A stretch of DNA of 64,000 nt. It comes from Pseudaminobacter salicylatoxidans (GTDB lineage Bacteria > Pseudomonadota > Alphaproteobacteria > Rhizobiales > Rhizobiaceae). The notes beneath the pieces are model-generated. The model ran no database searches, had not been told where the DNA came from, and saw only the letters and a list, made by a program, of their open reading frames with translations. Numbering within the stretch: the first letter of the stretch is position 1; each line of letters begins with the position of its first letter. A program made the translations under genes and the position numbers. Shown in pieces: positions 28,039 to 36,823 of the stretch. The stretch covers positions 62,001-126,000 of the forward strand of contig NZ_QGGG01000008.1 of NCBI RefSeq assembly GCF_003148475.1, written 5' to 3'.

Positions 28039-28746
28039 ATGCCGAATTCCCCGCTCCTATCCCTTGTGTTCGCGGCCCCCCTGCTGGTTGCGGCCCCGGC
28101 ACACGCCAAGCCGGCGCCCAAGGCCGTCGATCTCTCCAAAAGCGTCACCGACGTTCGCATCGACAGCCCCGCCGGCGAAGTCACCATCACCACCGCCACA
28201 GGTCAGCCCTACCGCGCGTCGATCCGTGCCCGCGAGAGCGGTTCCAACTCCTCCGACAGCTTTCTCGAAGCCTGCCAGGCACTCGCCTCGATCGGAGTCC
28301 AGGGAGCCGCACTGGTCGTCAAGGTCGCGCCCTCCACCTCCTCCGATCTCGACGATTGTTCCTACGACATCAATGCGAATATTCCGGCGAATGCCGATGT
28401 TGCCATCAGGCAATACGGTCTGCAGGCATCACTCAATGGCGACTTCAAATCGGTGACGACCCGGACAAACGCCGTCAGGCTGCTGCTCCAGGGACATGCC
28501 ACCGCTCTCTCCATGGAAAGCCAAGCCGTGGATGCCGATATAAGCTTCGCCCAGGTAAACCATAACGAGACCATCGACATAAGCAGCAAGGCGCTCAACG
28601 CCACGCTGGATTTCGGTGGCGCCCAGCCGATCAGCTATTCGGCGGAAGGCGTTGCCTCCTGGGTGGACAGCCAGCTTCCCAGCACGCCGGGCGCGAAGCC
28701 ATCCATCCGATTGAAAGCCATGTCCGTCCGCGCGACCATTCGCTGA
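28039..28746 (+). CDS. Secreted protein of unknown function inside the flagellar cluster
   Basis: I do not recognise this 235-residue protein. It has a Sec signal peptide (residues 1-22, 'PLLSLVFAAPLLVAAPAHAK'). The mature part looks like an all-beta, repetitive fold ('VDLSKSVTDVRIDSPAGEVTITTATGQPYRASIR', 'ALSMESQAVDADISFAQVNHNETIDISSKALNATLDFGGAQPIS'), resembling DUF4097-like adhesin or solenoid proteins. Two Cys are present ('EACQAL' and 'DDCSYD', about residues 78 and 107) and could form a disulfide. The start at 28039 is set by GGGAGGA six bases upstream. It is flanked by noncoding gaps of 146 and 233 bases, so it is probably a separate insertion between fliQ and flhA rather than a core flagellar gene. 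Confidence 0.75.
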   Translation: MPNSPLLSLVFAAPLLVAAPAHAKPAPKAVDLSKSVTDVRIDSPAGEVTITTATGQPYRASIRARESGSNSSDSFLEACQALASIGVQGAALVVKVAPSTSSDLDDCSYDINANIPANADVAIRQYGLQASLNGDFKSVTTRTNAVRLLLQGHATALSMESQAVDADISFAQVNHNETIDISSKALNATLDFGGAQPISYSAEGVASWVDSQLPSTPGAKPSIRLKAMSVRATIR

Positions 28747-28979
28747 AACAGGAAGGCGGACACATCAGGCCGCCAGCGGCCGCGTCTTGGGCCGGGGAAA
28801 CAACGGAGTGCGGTCGCATCGCCGGAGAACAGCCCTGTGATGGCAGGCCTGCGGCTGCAAATCCGGCATCTGTTCCAAGGGAATTCACCCTCCTCATCCG
28901 AGGTGTCCCCTCCCATGCTCGCGCAAGCTTGGCGCCCTAAGGTCGAAGCGCCCGCATCGCGCGCCGGCGGGCAGCGAGC

Positions 28980-31079
28980 ATGGAGAAGCAAGTGGCCCTC
29001 GTAGAAACAACGACTTCCGGCACCGCCAGCCGAAGCGGTCGCGACGTCTTTTTCGCGCTTGGCATCATCGTTATCCTTGCGGTCCTGTTTCTTCCGATCC
29101 CGGCCTTCCTCATCGACGTAGGCCTCGCCTTCTCCATCGCGCTGTCGGTGCTGATCCTGATGGTGGCGCTGTGGATCCAGCGGCCGCTGGATTTCTCGTC
29201 CTTTCCGACGATCCTGCTCATCGCCACCATGCTGCGCCTGTCGCTCAACATCGCCACCACGCGCATGATCCTGTCTGAAGGCAATGTCGGCACCCACGCG
29301 GCCGGTTATGTCATCAGCGGCTTTTCCCAGCTCGTGATGAGCGGCGACTTCGTGATCGGCCTGATCGTCTTCCTGATCCTGATCATCGTCAACTTCATCG
29401 TCATCACCAAGGGCGCCACGCGTATCGCGGAAGTGGGCGCGCGCTTCACCCTCGACGCCATCCCCGGCAAGCAGATGTCGATCGACGCCGACCTCTCCGC
29501 GGGCGTCATCGACGACAAGACCGCGCAGCTCCGCCGCCGCGAGCTGGAGGAGGAAAGCTCCTTCTTCGGCTCCATGGACGGCGCCTCGAAATTCGTGCGT
29601 GGCGATGCCATCGCCGGCCTCATCATCACCGCCATCAACATCATCGGCGGCATCGCCATCGGCTATTTCCGACACAGTATGGATATGAGCCAGGCCACCG
29701 ACATCTTCGTCAAGCTGTCGGTGGGCGATGGCCTCGTCACCCAGATCCCGGCGCTGATCGTATCGCTCGCCGCCGGCCTTCTGGTGTCGAAGGGCGGCAC
29801 CCGCGGCTCGGCCAACCAGGCCGTGTTCGGCCAGCTCGGCGCCCATCCCCGCGCACTCTATGTGGCCGCCCTGCTTCTGGTGGTGCTGTCGCTGATGCCC
29901 GGCCTGCCTATGTTCCCTTTCATCATGCTGGCGGCGGCGATGGCGGCCGTGGGTTACGTCATTCCGCGCCGCGAGCAGGAGCGCCTTGCCGCCGCGCGTG
30001 CGGTGGAACAGGAAGCCAGGGCTAGCAAGGAGGAAGAGGAGAAGAACTCGGTCAAGAACTCGCTCAAGACCGCCGAGATCGAGCTGCTGATCGGCAAGCA
30101 GCTCTCCACCAAGCTGCTGCTGTCGCACCAGGAACTGGCCTTCCGCATGAACAAGATGCGCAAGAAATTCGCCCAGCAATACGGCTTCGTGGTGCCCGAG
30201 GTGCGGCTGACCGACGATGTCAGCCTGCCGGCCAAGACCTATCAGATCAAGGTGCATGGCACGGTGGTGGCCGAGTACCAGATGCGCATCGGCGAGGTGA
30301 TGGTGCTGCTGGGGCAGCGCGACGTGCCCGACATTCCGGGCGAGGAAGTGCGCGAGCCGGCCTTCGGCATGCGCGCCTACTCGGTGCCGGACATGTTCGT
30401 GGAAGATCTGAAACGCGAGCAGTATACCTTCGCCGACAACATGTCGGTGCTGCTGACGCATCTGTCGGAGGTGATCCGCAACAACCTGCCGCAACTGCTC
30501 TCCTACAAGGACATGAAGGCCCTTCTGGACCGGCAGGACCCCGAATACCGCAAGCTGGCCGACGAAATCTGCACCTCGCACATTTCCTATCCTGGCCTGC
30601 AGGCGGTGCTGAAGCTTCTGCTTGCCGAACGCGTATCGATCCGCAATCTGCATCTGATCATCGAGGCGATCGCCGAGATCGCGCCGCATGTGCGCCGCAC
30701 CGAGCAGATCGTGGAACATGTGCGCGTGCGCATGGCCCAGCAGATCTGCGGCGACCTCAGCGAAGGCGGCGTGCTGAAGGTGCTGCGGCTGGGCAACCGC
30801 TGGGATCTCGCCTTCCACCAGGCCCTCAAGCGCGACCCCAAGGGCGAGGTGCGCGAATTCGACATCGACCCGCGTCAGCTCGAGGAATTCGGCCAGGAAG
30901 CCACCAAGGTCATCCGCGCGCATCTGGAAGCGGGCGAGCGCTTCGCCATCGTCACCGCGCCGGATTCGCGGCCCTATGTGCGCATGATCATCGAGCGGCT
31001 GTTCTCCACGCTGCCCGTGCTCTCGCATGTGGAGATCGCGCGCGGCGTCGAGATCAAGGTGCTCGGAACCATTTCGTGA
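28980..31079 (+). CDS. flhA: Flagellar type III export gate protein FlhA
   Basis: FlhA is the large export gate protein. The 699-residue product has seven to eight membrane helices in the first ~330 residues and the highly conserved FHIPEP-family block ('[62 protein letters not shown]'). The cytoplasmic platform domain follows ('[63 protein letters not shown]', '[19 protein letters not shown]'). The ribosome site before the ATG is weak. It overlaps fliR by 4 bases. Confidence 0.97.
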   Translation: MEKQVALVETTTSGTASRSGRDVFFALGIIVILAVLFLPIPAFLIDVGLAFSIALSVLILMVALWIQRPLDFSSFPTILLIATMLRLSLNIATTRMILSEGNVGTHAAGYVISGFSQLVMSGDFVIGLIVFLILIIVNFIVITKGATRIAEVGARFTLDAIPGKQMSIDADLSAGVIDDKTAQLRRRELEEESSFFGSMDGASKFVRGDAIAGLIITAINIIGGIAIGYFRHSMDMSQATDIFVKLSVGDGLVTQIPALIVSLAAGLLVSKGGTRGSANQAVFGQLGAHPRALYVAALLLVVLSLMPGLPMFPFIMLAAAMAAVGYVIPRREQERLAAARAVEQEARASKEEEEKNSVKNSLKTAEIELLIGKQLSTKLLLSHQELAFRMNKMRKKFAQQYGFVVPEVRLTDDVSLPAKTYQIKVHGTVVAEYQMRIGEVMVLLGQRDVPDIPGEEVREPAFGMRAYSVPDMFVEDLKREQYTFADNMSVLLTHLSEVIRNNLPQLLSYKDMKALLDRQDPEYRKLADEICTSHISYPGLQAVLKLLLAERVSIRNLHLIIEAIAEIAPHVRRTEQIVEHVRVRMAQQICGDLSEGGVLKVLRLGNRWDLAFHQALKRDPKGEVREFDIDPRQLEEFGQEATKVIRAHLEAGERFAIVTAPDSRPYVRMIIERLFSTLPVLSHVEIARGVEIKVLGTIS

Positions 31080-31828
31080 ACGTAGCGCCCGAAACAGTGG
31101 TGCTGGCGGCCTTCGTCGCCTTCTGTCGCATCGGCGGATGCTTCCTCATCATGCCGGGCTTTTCGAGCGCGCGCGTGCCGGTACAGGTCCGGCTGTTCAT
31201 CGCGGTCGCGGCCACCGGTGCGCTTCTGGTGCATCTGTGGGACCACATCGTCCCCTTCATCGACCGCCGGCCGCAAGTGCTTGCGCCGATGATCGTCTCG
31301 GAACTGATGATCGGCGGGCTGATCGGCGGGCTGGCGCGGCTTTATGTGCTCGCGCTGCATTTCATCGGTGCGGCCATCGCCATGCTCATCGGTTATGGCG
31401 GCATGGGCGGCACGGCGATCGAGGAGAACGAACCGCAGGCGGCCCTTGCCAGCATCATTTCGTTCTCGGCGCTGTTGCTGCTGTTCGTGTTCGACTTCCA
31501 CCACGAGATCGTCAAGGCGCTGGTGACGTCCTACGAAGTCGCGCCGCTCAACACGCTTTTCAATCCGCGCGCGGCGCTGGTCGATGTCACCGACACGCTG
31601 TCGGAAAGCTTTCTCCTGGTGCTGCGGCTGGGCAGCCCCTTCGTGGCCTATGCCATACTGGTCAACCTGACCATCGGCTTCGTCAACAAGCTGGTGCCGC
31701 AGATACCGATCTACTTCATCTCGCTGCCCTTCGTCATCGCGGGTGGCCTGATCATCTTCTACTTCGCCATAGGCGTCATGATCAGCCTTTTTGCCGATGG
31801 CTTCGTCGCAACCACAATCGGAAGATAA
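31076..31828 (+). CDS. fliR: Flagellar type III export gate protein FliR
   Basis: FliR completes the FliPQR gate. The 250-residue protein has about six membrane helices and the family phrases '[37 protein letters not shown]', '[38 protein letters not shown]' and '[36 protein letters not shown]'. The start is a GTG overlapping the flhA stop. Confidence 0.95.
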   Translation: MNVAPETVVLAAFVAFCRIGGCFLIMPGFSSARVPVQVRLFIAVAATGALLVHLWDHIVPFIDRRPQVLAPMIVSELMIGGLIGGLARLYVLALHFIGAAIAMLIGYGGMGGTAIEENEPQAALASIISFSALLLLFVFDFHHEIVKALVTSYEVAPLNTLFNPRAALVDVTDTLSESFLLVLRLGSPFVAYAILVNLTIGFVNKLVPQIPIYFISLPFVIAGGLIIFYFAIGVMISLFADGFVATTIGR

Positions 31829-31833
31829 TCGCC

Positions 31834-32223
31834 ATGTCCGACCGCAAGCAGCGTCTGGCAAAACTGGTCAAGGTGCAAAGGCAGCTCAAGGCCCTGCATG
31901 AGACACGCCATGCCGGCTTCCTGTCGGAAGCGGCGGCCGCCGAGAACGAGGCGGTCGAACTCGTCAATCGTTTCGATGCCAAGGGATCGCTGTCGGGCAT
32001 GTTCCCGGATGTCTATCATCGTCGCATCGGCAAGGCGGTCGCACGCAGGCAGGAGCAGGAGGAACTGGCTCGCACCGAGGCCGGCAAGGTGGCAGTCGCG
32101 ACCGCGCGCACCAACATGGTCGAGCGCGCCTATCGCGAGGTGCGCCAATGGGACGAACGCCAGAGCGCCGACCGCGACCGGCTGGAAATCATCGAACGCA
32201 ACGCCGTGGCCGACGACCGGTAA
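31834..32223 (+). CDS. FliJ-like coiled-coil protein (probable export chaperone)
   Basis: This 129-residue protein directly follows fliR by 5 bases. It is almost entirely helical and charged ('RKQRLAKLVKVQRQLKALHETRHAGFLSEAAAAENEAVELVNRF', 'YHRRIGKAVARRQEQEELARTEAGKVAVATARTNMVERAYREVRQWDERQSADRDRLEIIERNA'), the long antiparallel coiled-coil expected of FliJ, the stalk of the FliI export ATPase. The identification rests on shape, size and position; the sequence itself is weakly conserved in this family. No signal peptide or membrane segment is visible. Confidence 0.65.
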   Translation: MSDRKQRLAKLVKVQRQLKALHETRHAGFLSEAAAAENEAVELVNRFDAKGSLSGMFPDVYHRRIGKAVARRQEQEELARTEAGKVAVATARTNMVERAYREVRQWDERQSADRDRLEIIERNAVADDR

Positions 32224-32286
32224 GGTTGCCACAAGCTTGCCTGCACATAATGCAGGTTGCGTTAACCCGACGAAGGATGTCTCTCC

Positions 32287-32856
32287 TTGGCGATCTCTCC
32301 CCCCAGCGACATTGTCCTGGACGTGGCCCGCGCGGTCGAGCCGTCGGGCGTGCAACAAGCCCGCGCGGAACTGGCAAAGCGCGCCAATGCGACCGGAGCC
32401 GGGGGCATATCGGCAAGCTTCTCGCTTGGCGATGCCGGCCGCTATGGCAAGGCTGCAACCGCCAATGCGGAGGCGAAGGCGCCTGACGCCTTCAAGCGCT
32501 TCGAGGCCATGGTGCTGCAAACCTTCGTGCAGAACATGATGCCCAAGGAAGCCGAGAACGTCTACGGCAAGGGCATGGCGGGCGATATGTGGAAATCCAT
32601 GCTCGCCGGCAAGATCGCTGACGTCATGGCCGAGCGCGGCGGCATCGGCATCGCCGACCGCGTGCTGGGCGACCACTATATGGACGGCAAGGAAAGAAAG
32701 GCCGTGGGACCGATTTCCGGTGGACCCGGCAAGGCCGAACTCGACGAGCAGAACCGCCTTTCGACGGCTCTGGTGCAGGATCTGCAGCGCAAGCTGACGC
32801 GCGACCTCATCAGCGACAAAGCCGCCACCGCCGCCCCCTCGGGGCCGAAAATCTGA
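32287..32856 (+). CDS. flgJ: FlgJ N-terminal-type rod-binding protein
   Basis: The 189-residue product contains the rod-binding domain of FlgJ ('DAFKRFEAMVLQTFVQNMMPKEAENVYGKGMAGDMWKSMLAGKIADVMAERGGIGIADRVLGDHYM', about residues 65-132). It lacks the C-terminal muramidase domain found in enteric FlgJ. It therefore caps the rod, while peptidoglycan cutting is probably done by the transglycosylase at 20993. The start is a TTG at 32287 with AAGGA 9 bases upstream; no better ATG exists. Confidence 0.88.
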   Translation: MAISPPSDIVLDVARAVEPSGVQQARAELAKRANATGAGGISASFSLGDAGRYGKAATANAEAKAPDAFKRFEAMVLQTFVQNMMPKEAENVYGKGMAGDMWKSMLAGKIADVMAERGGIGIADRVLGDHYMDGKERKAVGPISGGPGKAELDEQNRLSTALVQDLQRKLTRDLISDKAATAAPSGPKI

Positions 32857-32880
32857 CAATCGCAACGGGATAGACCGATC

Positions 32881-33294
32881 ATGACCGAACCGCAGCCGAC
32901 CGTCCAGAACCTGCCGGCGCAGACCAGGGCCGCATCCGCGGCCCGGCTCGGCAATCTGTCGGCGATCATCGGACGCATCGTGGAGGCTGTTGATCAGGAA
33001 ACCGCCGCGATCCGTCGTGGCGGCGCCGATTTCGACATCAAGGCAGCCAATATGCGCAAGAGCCGCTATCTCTACGAGCTCACCCGCGCCACCAAGGGCA
33101 TCGAGGACGCCGAGGTGCTGGCCGAGCATCGCGACAGCCTCGTGCATCTGCGCGAACGGCTCGCCGCCAACGAGTCGGTCATCCTGGCGCATATGAATGC
33201 GGTGGGCGAGGTCGCCGCCCTCATGCAGAGCGTGATCCAGCGTGCCGAGACGGACGGCACCTATACGGAAGGTGAGTTCGGGTGGGCCCGTTGA
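32881..33294 (+). CDS. FlgN-like flagellar protein
   Basis: The 137-residue helical protein ('RLGNLSAIIGRIVEAVDQETAAIRRGGADFDIKAANMRKSRYLYELTRATKGIEDAEVLAEHRDSLVHLRERLAANESVILAHMNAVGEVAALMQSVIQRAE') resembles FlgN-type chaperones for the hook-filament junction proteins FlgK and FlgL in size, helix pattern and place at the end of the cluster. The similarity is not strong enough to be certain. It overlaps the next gene by 13 bases. Confidence 0.6.
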   Translation: MTEPQPTVQNLPAQTRAASAARLGNLSAIIGRIVEAVDQETAAIRRGGADFDIKAANMRKSRYLYELTRATKGIEDAEVLAEHRDSLVHLRERLAANESVILAHMNAVGEVAALMQSVIQRAETDGTYTEGEFGWAR

Positions 33295-33806
33295 TCAAGT
33301 TCATCGGCGCGGCGGTGTGGATATGCATCGTCACGCTCGGCGCCGTGTTTTATTCCTTCCAGACCTCCAGCGCCAAGCTGGAGGACGGCGCACTGCCACC
33401 GCTGCTGGGCGGCCTTGACTACGTCAAGACGAACATCATCACCGTGCCGGTATTCAACGAGGCCAATGTCGAAGGCTATTTTCTTGCGCGCCTCGTCTAC
33501 ACCGCCGATCCCAGCGAACTGAAGAAGCTGACGGTGCCGGCCGAGTCGCTGATCACCGATCAGGTGTATTCCTATCTCTACGCCAACCCGCAGATCGACT
33601 TTGCCAATCGCGCCAAATTCGATCTCGACGCCTTCCGCAATGGCATCCGCGACAGCATCAACGCCCGCGTGGAGCAGAAGCTGATCCACGAAGTCATCAT
33701 CGATCAGATCGACTTCCTGACGCGCGACGAAACACGCGGAAAGTCGATCCCCCGTCGGGATGTCGGCCAGCCGATCGCTCCAAAAACGTCCGCCTCCGCT
33801 CACTAG
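33282..33806 (+). CDS. Membrane-anchored protein of the flagellar cluster, FliL-like architecture, function unknown
   Basis: The 174-residue protein starts at a GTG inside the end of the preceding gene. It has one N-terminal membrane segment ('IKFIGAAVWICIVTLGAVFYSF', residues about 5-26). A periplasmic domain follows, rich in strand and helix ('YVKTNIITVPVFNEANVEGYFLARLVYTADPSELKKLTVPAESLITDQVYSYLYANPQIDF', 'IRDSINARVEQKLIHEVIIDQIDFL'). This topology and the closing helix recall FliL/stomatin-like domains, but the true FliL is at 12636. I infer a basal-body or stator-related role from context only. Confidence 0.65.
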   Translation: MGPLIKFIGAAVWICIVTLGAVFYSFQTSSAKLEDGALPPLLGGLDYVKTNIITVPVFNEANVEGYFLARLVYTADPSELKKLTVPAESLITDQVYSYLYANPQIDFANRAKFDLDAFRNGIRDSINARVEQKLIHEVIIDQIDFLTRDETRGKSIPRRDVGQPIAPKTSASAH

Positions 33807-33944
33807 AGGCCGCCTAGAAGCGGTTCGAAATCGGGTTGCCCGGGAAGAACAAATTGACGTTTACGTCAACGAAAGGCTATACGAAAAGTATGAACCGCTT
33901 TCATCAGGCGGTACCGCCAAAATGAATTCCAGGGAGAAGTTGCC

Positions 33945-34226
33945 ATGAGTGTCGAAGCTGTCGCCGATAAGATCCGGTCGCGCGTGGAGGCTTCCGGCTT
34001 CCATGGTTCGGTAAAGTTCGACACGGTCGGCGACGGGGTGATCGTCATCGACGGCAATACGATTTCCACCACCGACGCACCGGCCGACTGCACGATCACG
34101 CTGAGCCTTGACGATCTGGAGTCGATGATCGCGGGCGATCTCAGCCCCACCACCGCCTTCATGACCGGCAAGCTGAAGGTCGATGGCGATATGTCTGTGG
34201 CCATGGCGCTCAGCCAGATTCTCTGA
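33945..34226 (+). CDS. SCP2 sterol-binding domain protein
   Basis: The 93-residue cytoplasmic protein is a minimal SCP2 domain ('VKFDTVGDGVIVIDGNTISTTDAPADCTITLSLDDLESMIAGDLSPTTAFMTGKLKVDGDMSVAMALSQIL'), a lipid- or hydrophobic-ligand-binding fold. AGGGAGAAG lies before the ATG. It is separated from the flagellar run by 138 bases and followed by a strong terminator, so it is probably its own unit. The ligand is unknown. Single SCP2-domain proteins like this are common in Rhizobiales. Confidence 0.9.
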   Translation: MSVEAVADKIRSRVEASGFHGSVKFDTVGDGVIVIDGNTISTTDAPADCTITLSLDDLESMIAGDLSPTTAFMTGKLKVDGDMSVAMALSQIL

Positions 34227-34245
34227 ATCTGATCCGCGACTTTGA

Positions 34246-34279
34246 AAAAGCCCGGCGTTCACGCGAGCGCCGGGCTTTT
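34246..34279 (+). terminator. Rho-independent terminator after the SCP2 gene
   Basis: A perfect 12-bp stem, AAAAGCCCGGCG (34246-34257) with CGCCGGGCTTTT (34268-34279), and a 10-base loop. The A-run on one side and T-run on the other mean it can stop transcription from both directions. It separates the flagellar region from the convergent GNAT gene. Confidence 0.93.
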
Positions 34280-34317
34280 GCTTTGGCCTTGTTCAGGCGG
34301 CTGACTTGCCGGGCTTC

Positions 34318-34938
34318 TCACGCGACCAGCTTCACCCGCGTCGTCTTCATCTTGCGCCCGGCTGGCTTCAACACTCCGCAAGCATCGTTCAATGCGCCCT
34401 CGACAAGCTCCAGCGCGAGAAAGCGATGCAGCTCATAAGGTCCCGGCATAGCCAGCGATCCGGTCTTGGCGGCTGAAAAGCCGAAGCGCGCATAATAGGG
34501 CGCATCGCCCACCAGCAGGATCGCGCCATGGCCGAGCCTGGCCGCTTCGGCGATGGCGTGACGCATCAGGGCGGACCCGACGCCGGCGCCTTTCTGAGAC
34601 GGCTCGACAGCAAGCGGCCCGAGCAGCAGTGCTTTCGCCCCGCCCTCCCCAAGCGTCACGTCCCAAAGCCGCACCGTACCGATAACGACGCCCGCTGCAT
34701 CACGCGCAATAAAGGCCAGCCCTGCCGATGGCATGCGGCCACGACGCAGCTTTTCCGATGACTTGCGCCGCCGCTGCTGGCCCATCGCGCGATCGAGCAT
34801 TGCCTCACGCGCGGGAATGTCGGAGCCCTGTTCGGTGGTGATGGTGAAGGCCGTGCAACTGACGACCTCCCCTCTTGTGGAGGAGATCAGCCAATCCTCA
34901 GCGTTAGCGCCTTTGGCAATCCAGTCTGCATTTTCCAT
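34318..34938 (-). CDS. GNAT family N-acetyltransferase
   Basis: The 206-residue protein carries the GNAT acetyl-CoA fold. A strand 'LGPLAVEPSQKGAGVGSALMRHAIAEAARLGHGAILLVGD' contains the Q/RxxGxG/A-type loop ('QKGAGVG'), followed by 'YYARFGFSAAKT'. This YhbS-like pattern is typical of small cytoplasmic acetyltransferases of unknown substrate. Its N-terminal ~60 residues ('AKGANAEDWLISSTRGEVVSCTAFTITTEQGSDIPAREAMLDRAMG') are followed by a basic stretch (QQRRRKSSEKLRRGR). It lies downstream of the decarboxylase on the same strand, with hairpins between. Confidence 0.88.
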   Translation of the reverse strand: MENADWIAKGANAEDWLISSTRGEVVSCTAFTITTEQGSDIPAREAMLDRAMGQQRRRKSSEKLRRGRMPSAGLAFIARDAAGVVIGTVRLWDVTLGEGGAKALLLGPLAVEPSQKGAGVGSALMRHAIAEAARLGHGAILLVGDAPYYARFGFSAAKTGSLAMPGPYELHRFLALELVEGALNDACGVLKPAGRKMKTTRVKLVA

Positions 34939-34984
34939 TTCCGCGATCCTTCACAAGCGGAGGTCTGTTCCACGAGCGAACCCG

Positions 34985-35052
34985 CCGCCGATGAAGCCAT
35001 CGGCGGGCAGGATGATCTGGCGGCTGCCGGGCACCTGCGAACAGGTGCCCGG
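34985..35052 (-). terminator. Two hairpins after the decarboxylase gene
   Basis: Between the decarboxylase stop and the GNAT gene lie two strong inverted repeats. One is CCGGGCACCTG (35027-35037) with CAGGTGCCCGG (35042-35052). Read on the minus strand its loop is TTCG, the stable tetraloop. The other is CCGCCGATG (34985-34993) with CATCGGCGG (34998-35006). There is no long T-run, so they may be intrinsic terminators of a GC-rich type or mRNA 3'-end stabilisers. Confidence 0.6.
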
Positions 35053-35061
35053 AACGAGCCG

Positions 35062-36195
35062 TCAGATCACGTAGGATCGGAGCGGCTCGAAGCCGTTGAA
35101 GGCGACGGCCGAATAGGTCGTCGTATAGGCGCCGGTGCCTTCGATCAGCACCTCGTCGCCGATGGTCAGCGACACCGGCAGCGGATAGGGCGCCTTCTCG
35201 TAGAGCACGTCGGCCGAGTCACAGGTCGGACCGGCAAGCACGCAGGGCTCCACCGCATCGCCGTCTCGCGGGGTGACGATCGGATAGCGGATCGCCTCGT
35301 CCATCGTTTCGGCCAGCCCGCCGAACTTGCCGATGTCGAGATAGACCCAACGCACATTGTCGTTGTCGGCCTTCTTCGAGATCAGCACGACTTCCGACTT
35401 GATGACGCCGGCATTGCCCACCATGCCGCGGCCCGGCTCGATGATGGTTTCCGGAATGCGGTTTCCGAAGTGCTTCGAGAGCGCGTCGAAGATCGCCTCG
35501 CCATAGGCCTGCGCGGTCGGCACGTCCTTCAGGTAGCGGGTCGGGAAACCGCCGCCCATATTGACCATGCGCAGCGTGATGCCCTCCTGCGCCAGCGCCG
35601 AGAACACGGCCTTGGCGTCGGCCAGCGCGCGATCCCAGGCGACGAGGTCGGTCTGCTGCGAGCCGACATGGAATGACACGCCATAGGCATCGAGACCGAG
35701 CATCCTGGCTTGACGCAGCACGTCGACCGCCATCGCCGGCACGCAGCCGAACTTGCGCGACAGCGGCCATTCGGCTCCCTCGCCATCCGTCAGCACGCGG
35801 CAGAACACGCGGGCGCCGGGCGCGGCGCGGGCTACCTTTTCCACTTCCTCGACGCTGTCCACCGCGAACAGGCGAATGCCGTGCTCATAGGCGCGCGCGA
35901 TGTCGCGCTCCTTCTTGATGGTGTTGCCGTAGGAGATACGGTCAGGCGTGGCACCCGCATCCAGCGCCATCTCGATCTCGGCCACCGAAGCGGTGTCGAA
36001 GCACGATCCGAGCGATGCAAGCAGGCGCAGGATTTCCGGCGCGGGATTGGCCTTCACCGCGTAGTAGATCTTCGAATTCGGCAGGGCCTTCTCGAAGGCA
36101 TGATAATTGTCGCGCACGACGTCGAGATCCACCACGAGGCAGGGACCTTCGGGACGTCGGGTGGCAAGAAAATCGAGGATGCGCTGGGTGGCCAT
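35062..36195 (-). CDS. Ornithine (or lysine/ornithine) decarboxylase, fold-type III PLP enzyme
   Basis: The enzyme decarboxylates ornithine to putrescine, the first step of polyamine synthesis. The 377-residue length and sequence fit the bacterial eukaryotic-type decarboxylases of rhizobia. The PLP lysine is K48 in 'YYAVKANP'. 'HVGSQ', the glycine loop 'NMGGGFPTRY' and 'EPGRGMVGNAG' bind the phosphate, and C325 in 'GPTCDSAD' is the catalytic Cys donated across the dimer. The start at 36195 is fixed by AGGAGA 5 bases upstream; a longer frame to 36300 has no support. A long structured leader and a promoter lie upstream, suggesting control by polyamines. Confidence 0.92.
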   Translation of the reverse strand: MATQRILDFLATRRPEGPCLVVDLDVVRDNYHAFEKALPNSKIYYAVKANPAPEILRLLASLGSCFDTASVAEIEMALDAGATPDRISYGNTIKKERDIARAYEHGIRLFAVDSVEEVEKVARAAPGARVFCRVLTDGEGAEWPLSRKFGCVPAMAVDVLRQARMLGLDAYGVSFHVGSQQTDLVAWDRALADAKAVFSALAQEGITLRMVNMGGGFPTRYLKDVPTAQAYGEAIFDALSKHFGNRIPETIIEPGRGMVGNAGVIKSEVVLISKKADNDNVRWVYLDIGKFGGLAETMDEAIRYPIVTPRDGDAVEPCVLAGPTCDSADVLYEKAPYPLPVSLTIGDEVLIEGTGAYTTTYSAVAFNGFEPLRSYVI

Positions 36196-36329
36196 GGGTC
36201 TCTCCTCTGCGTGGGGTTCTTCCCACGCGAAAACAAAGCTGCGGCGCGATCCCGTCCGGTCGCTGATGCCGCTATGGACAAAGGCATGAATGCGATTCAA
36301 CGAGCCGGGCGGTGGAGATCCCGGAACGA

Positions 36330-36610
36330 AAAAACGCTTTCACGCGGCGATGAGCATGCGCCTTGCGGCATATGCTCGCTTTGTCTGCCTTGGCTTGGAT
36401 TGGGAGACCCGTTCCGCACTGCCGGCAATGAAGGTGTGCCTCTTCAGTAACCCCGATCTATGGACGATCGGCAGACACCAGAAAGGCCCGCACCGTCGTT
36501 GCTTCAAGACGTCCTCGGCTAGGCGGTTGGCCACTTAACCGACCGGGCTCGTTACTTCCCGGGTACCGTCCCGACTGTCCTCGCCATTCGAGGGGTCGGG
36601 GGACGCCCAC
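36330..36610 (-). promoter_or_regulatory. Structured leader of the decarboxylase mRNA (speF-type element candidate)
   Basis: The ~435-base untranslated leader contains five successive inverted repeats: CCCGAC/GTCGGG with inner CCTCG/CGAGG (36570-36600), CCGGG/CCCGG (36543-36562), CGGTT/AACCG (36524-36541), GGTGTGCC/GGC-ACACC enclosing CCGATC/GATCGG (36433-36479), and GAGCAT/ATGCTC (36352-36377). A conserved 'speF' RNA motif upstream of ornithine decarboxylase genes is known in alphaproteobacteria, and gene, position and length agree. I did not check the consensus base by base, so the family name is a well-placed inference. Confidence 0.6.
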
Positions 36611-36637
36611 AGGCACGTGCGACTTTGGGCAAGCGCG

Positions 36638-36666
36638 CATATAGGATCGCGCACTGTCACAATCAA
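36638..36666 (-). promoter_or_regulatory. Promoter for the decarboxylase leader
   Basis: On the minus strand TTGATT (36661-36666) is followed after exactly 17 bases by TATATG (36638-36643). This is a good housekeeping-type -35/-10 pair, placing the start near 36631, about 435 bases before the decarboxylase ATG. The 157 bases on to the LysR start (36667-36823) hold no other feature I can identify and should contain the divergent LysR promoter. Confidence 0.6.
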
Positions 36667-36823
36667 CAAAAATCTTGAGGTCGCTTGTAAAAAGCCGAGC
36701 ATCGAACGAAGCTGCCGCCAAGCTGCTGATTTGTTGAACGACGGGCCCCGATGCGCGACAGGCTGGATGCCTTTTTTCGGACGACCCGTGAACCGCCGTT
36801 TCCCAACGGCAAGAGGTGACTGA

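Noticed and set aside
28635-31028. A 797-codon minus-strand frame opposite flhA
   Set aside because: flhA on the plus strand is unmistakable. The antisense product is His/Arg/Asp-rich with no family resemblance.
36340-36534. A 64-codon minus-strand frame in the decarboxylase leader as a normal gene
   Set aside because: There is no ribosome site or family resemblance and it overlaps strong hairpins. It is kept only as a possible leader peptide within the regulatory-leader finding.
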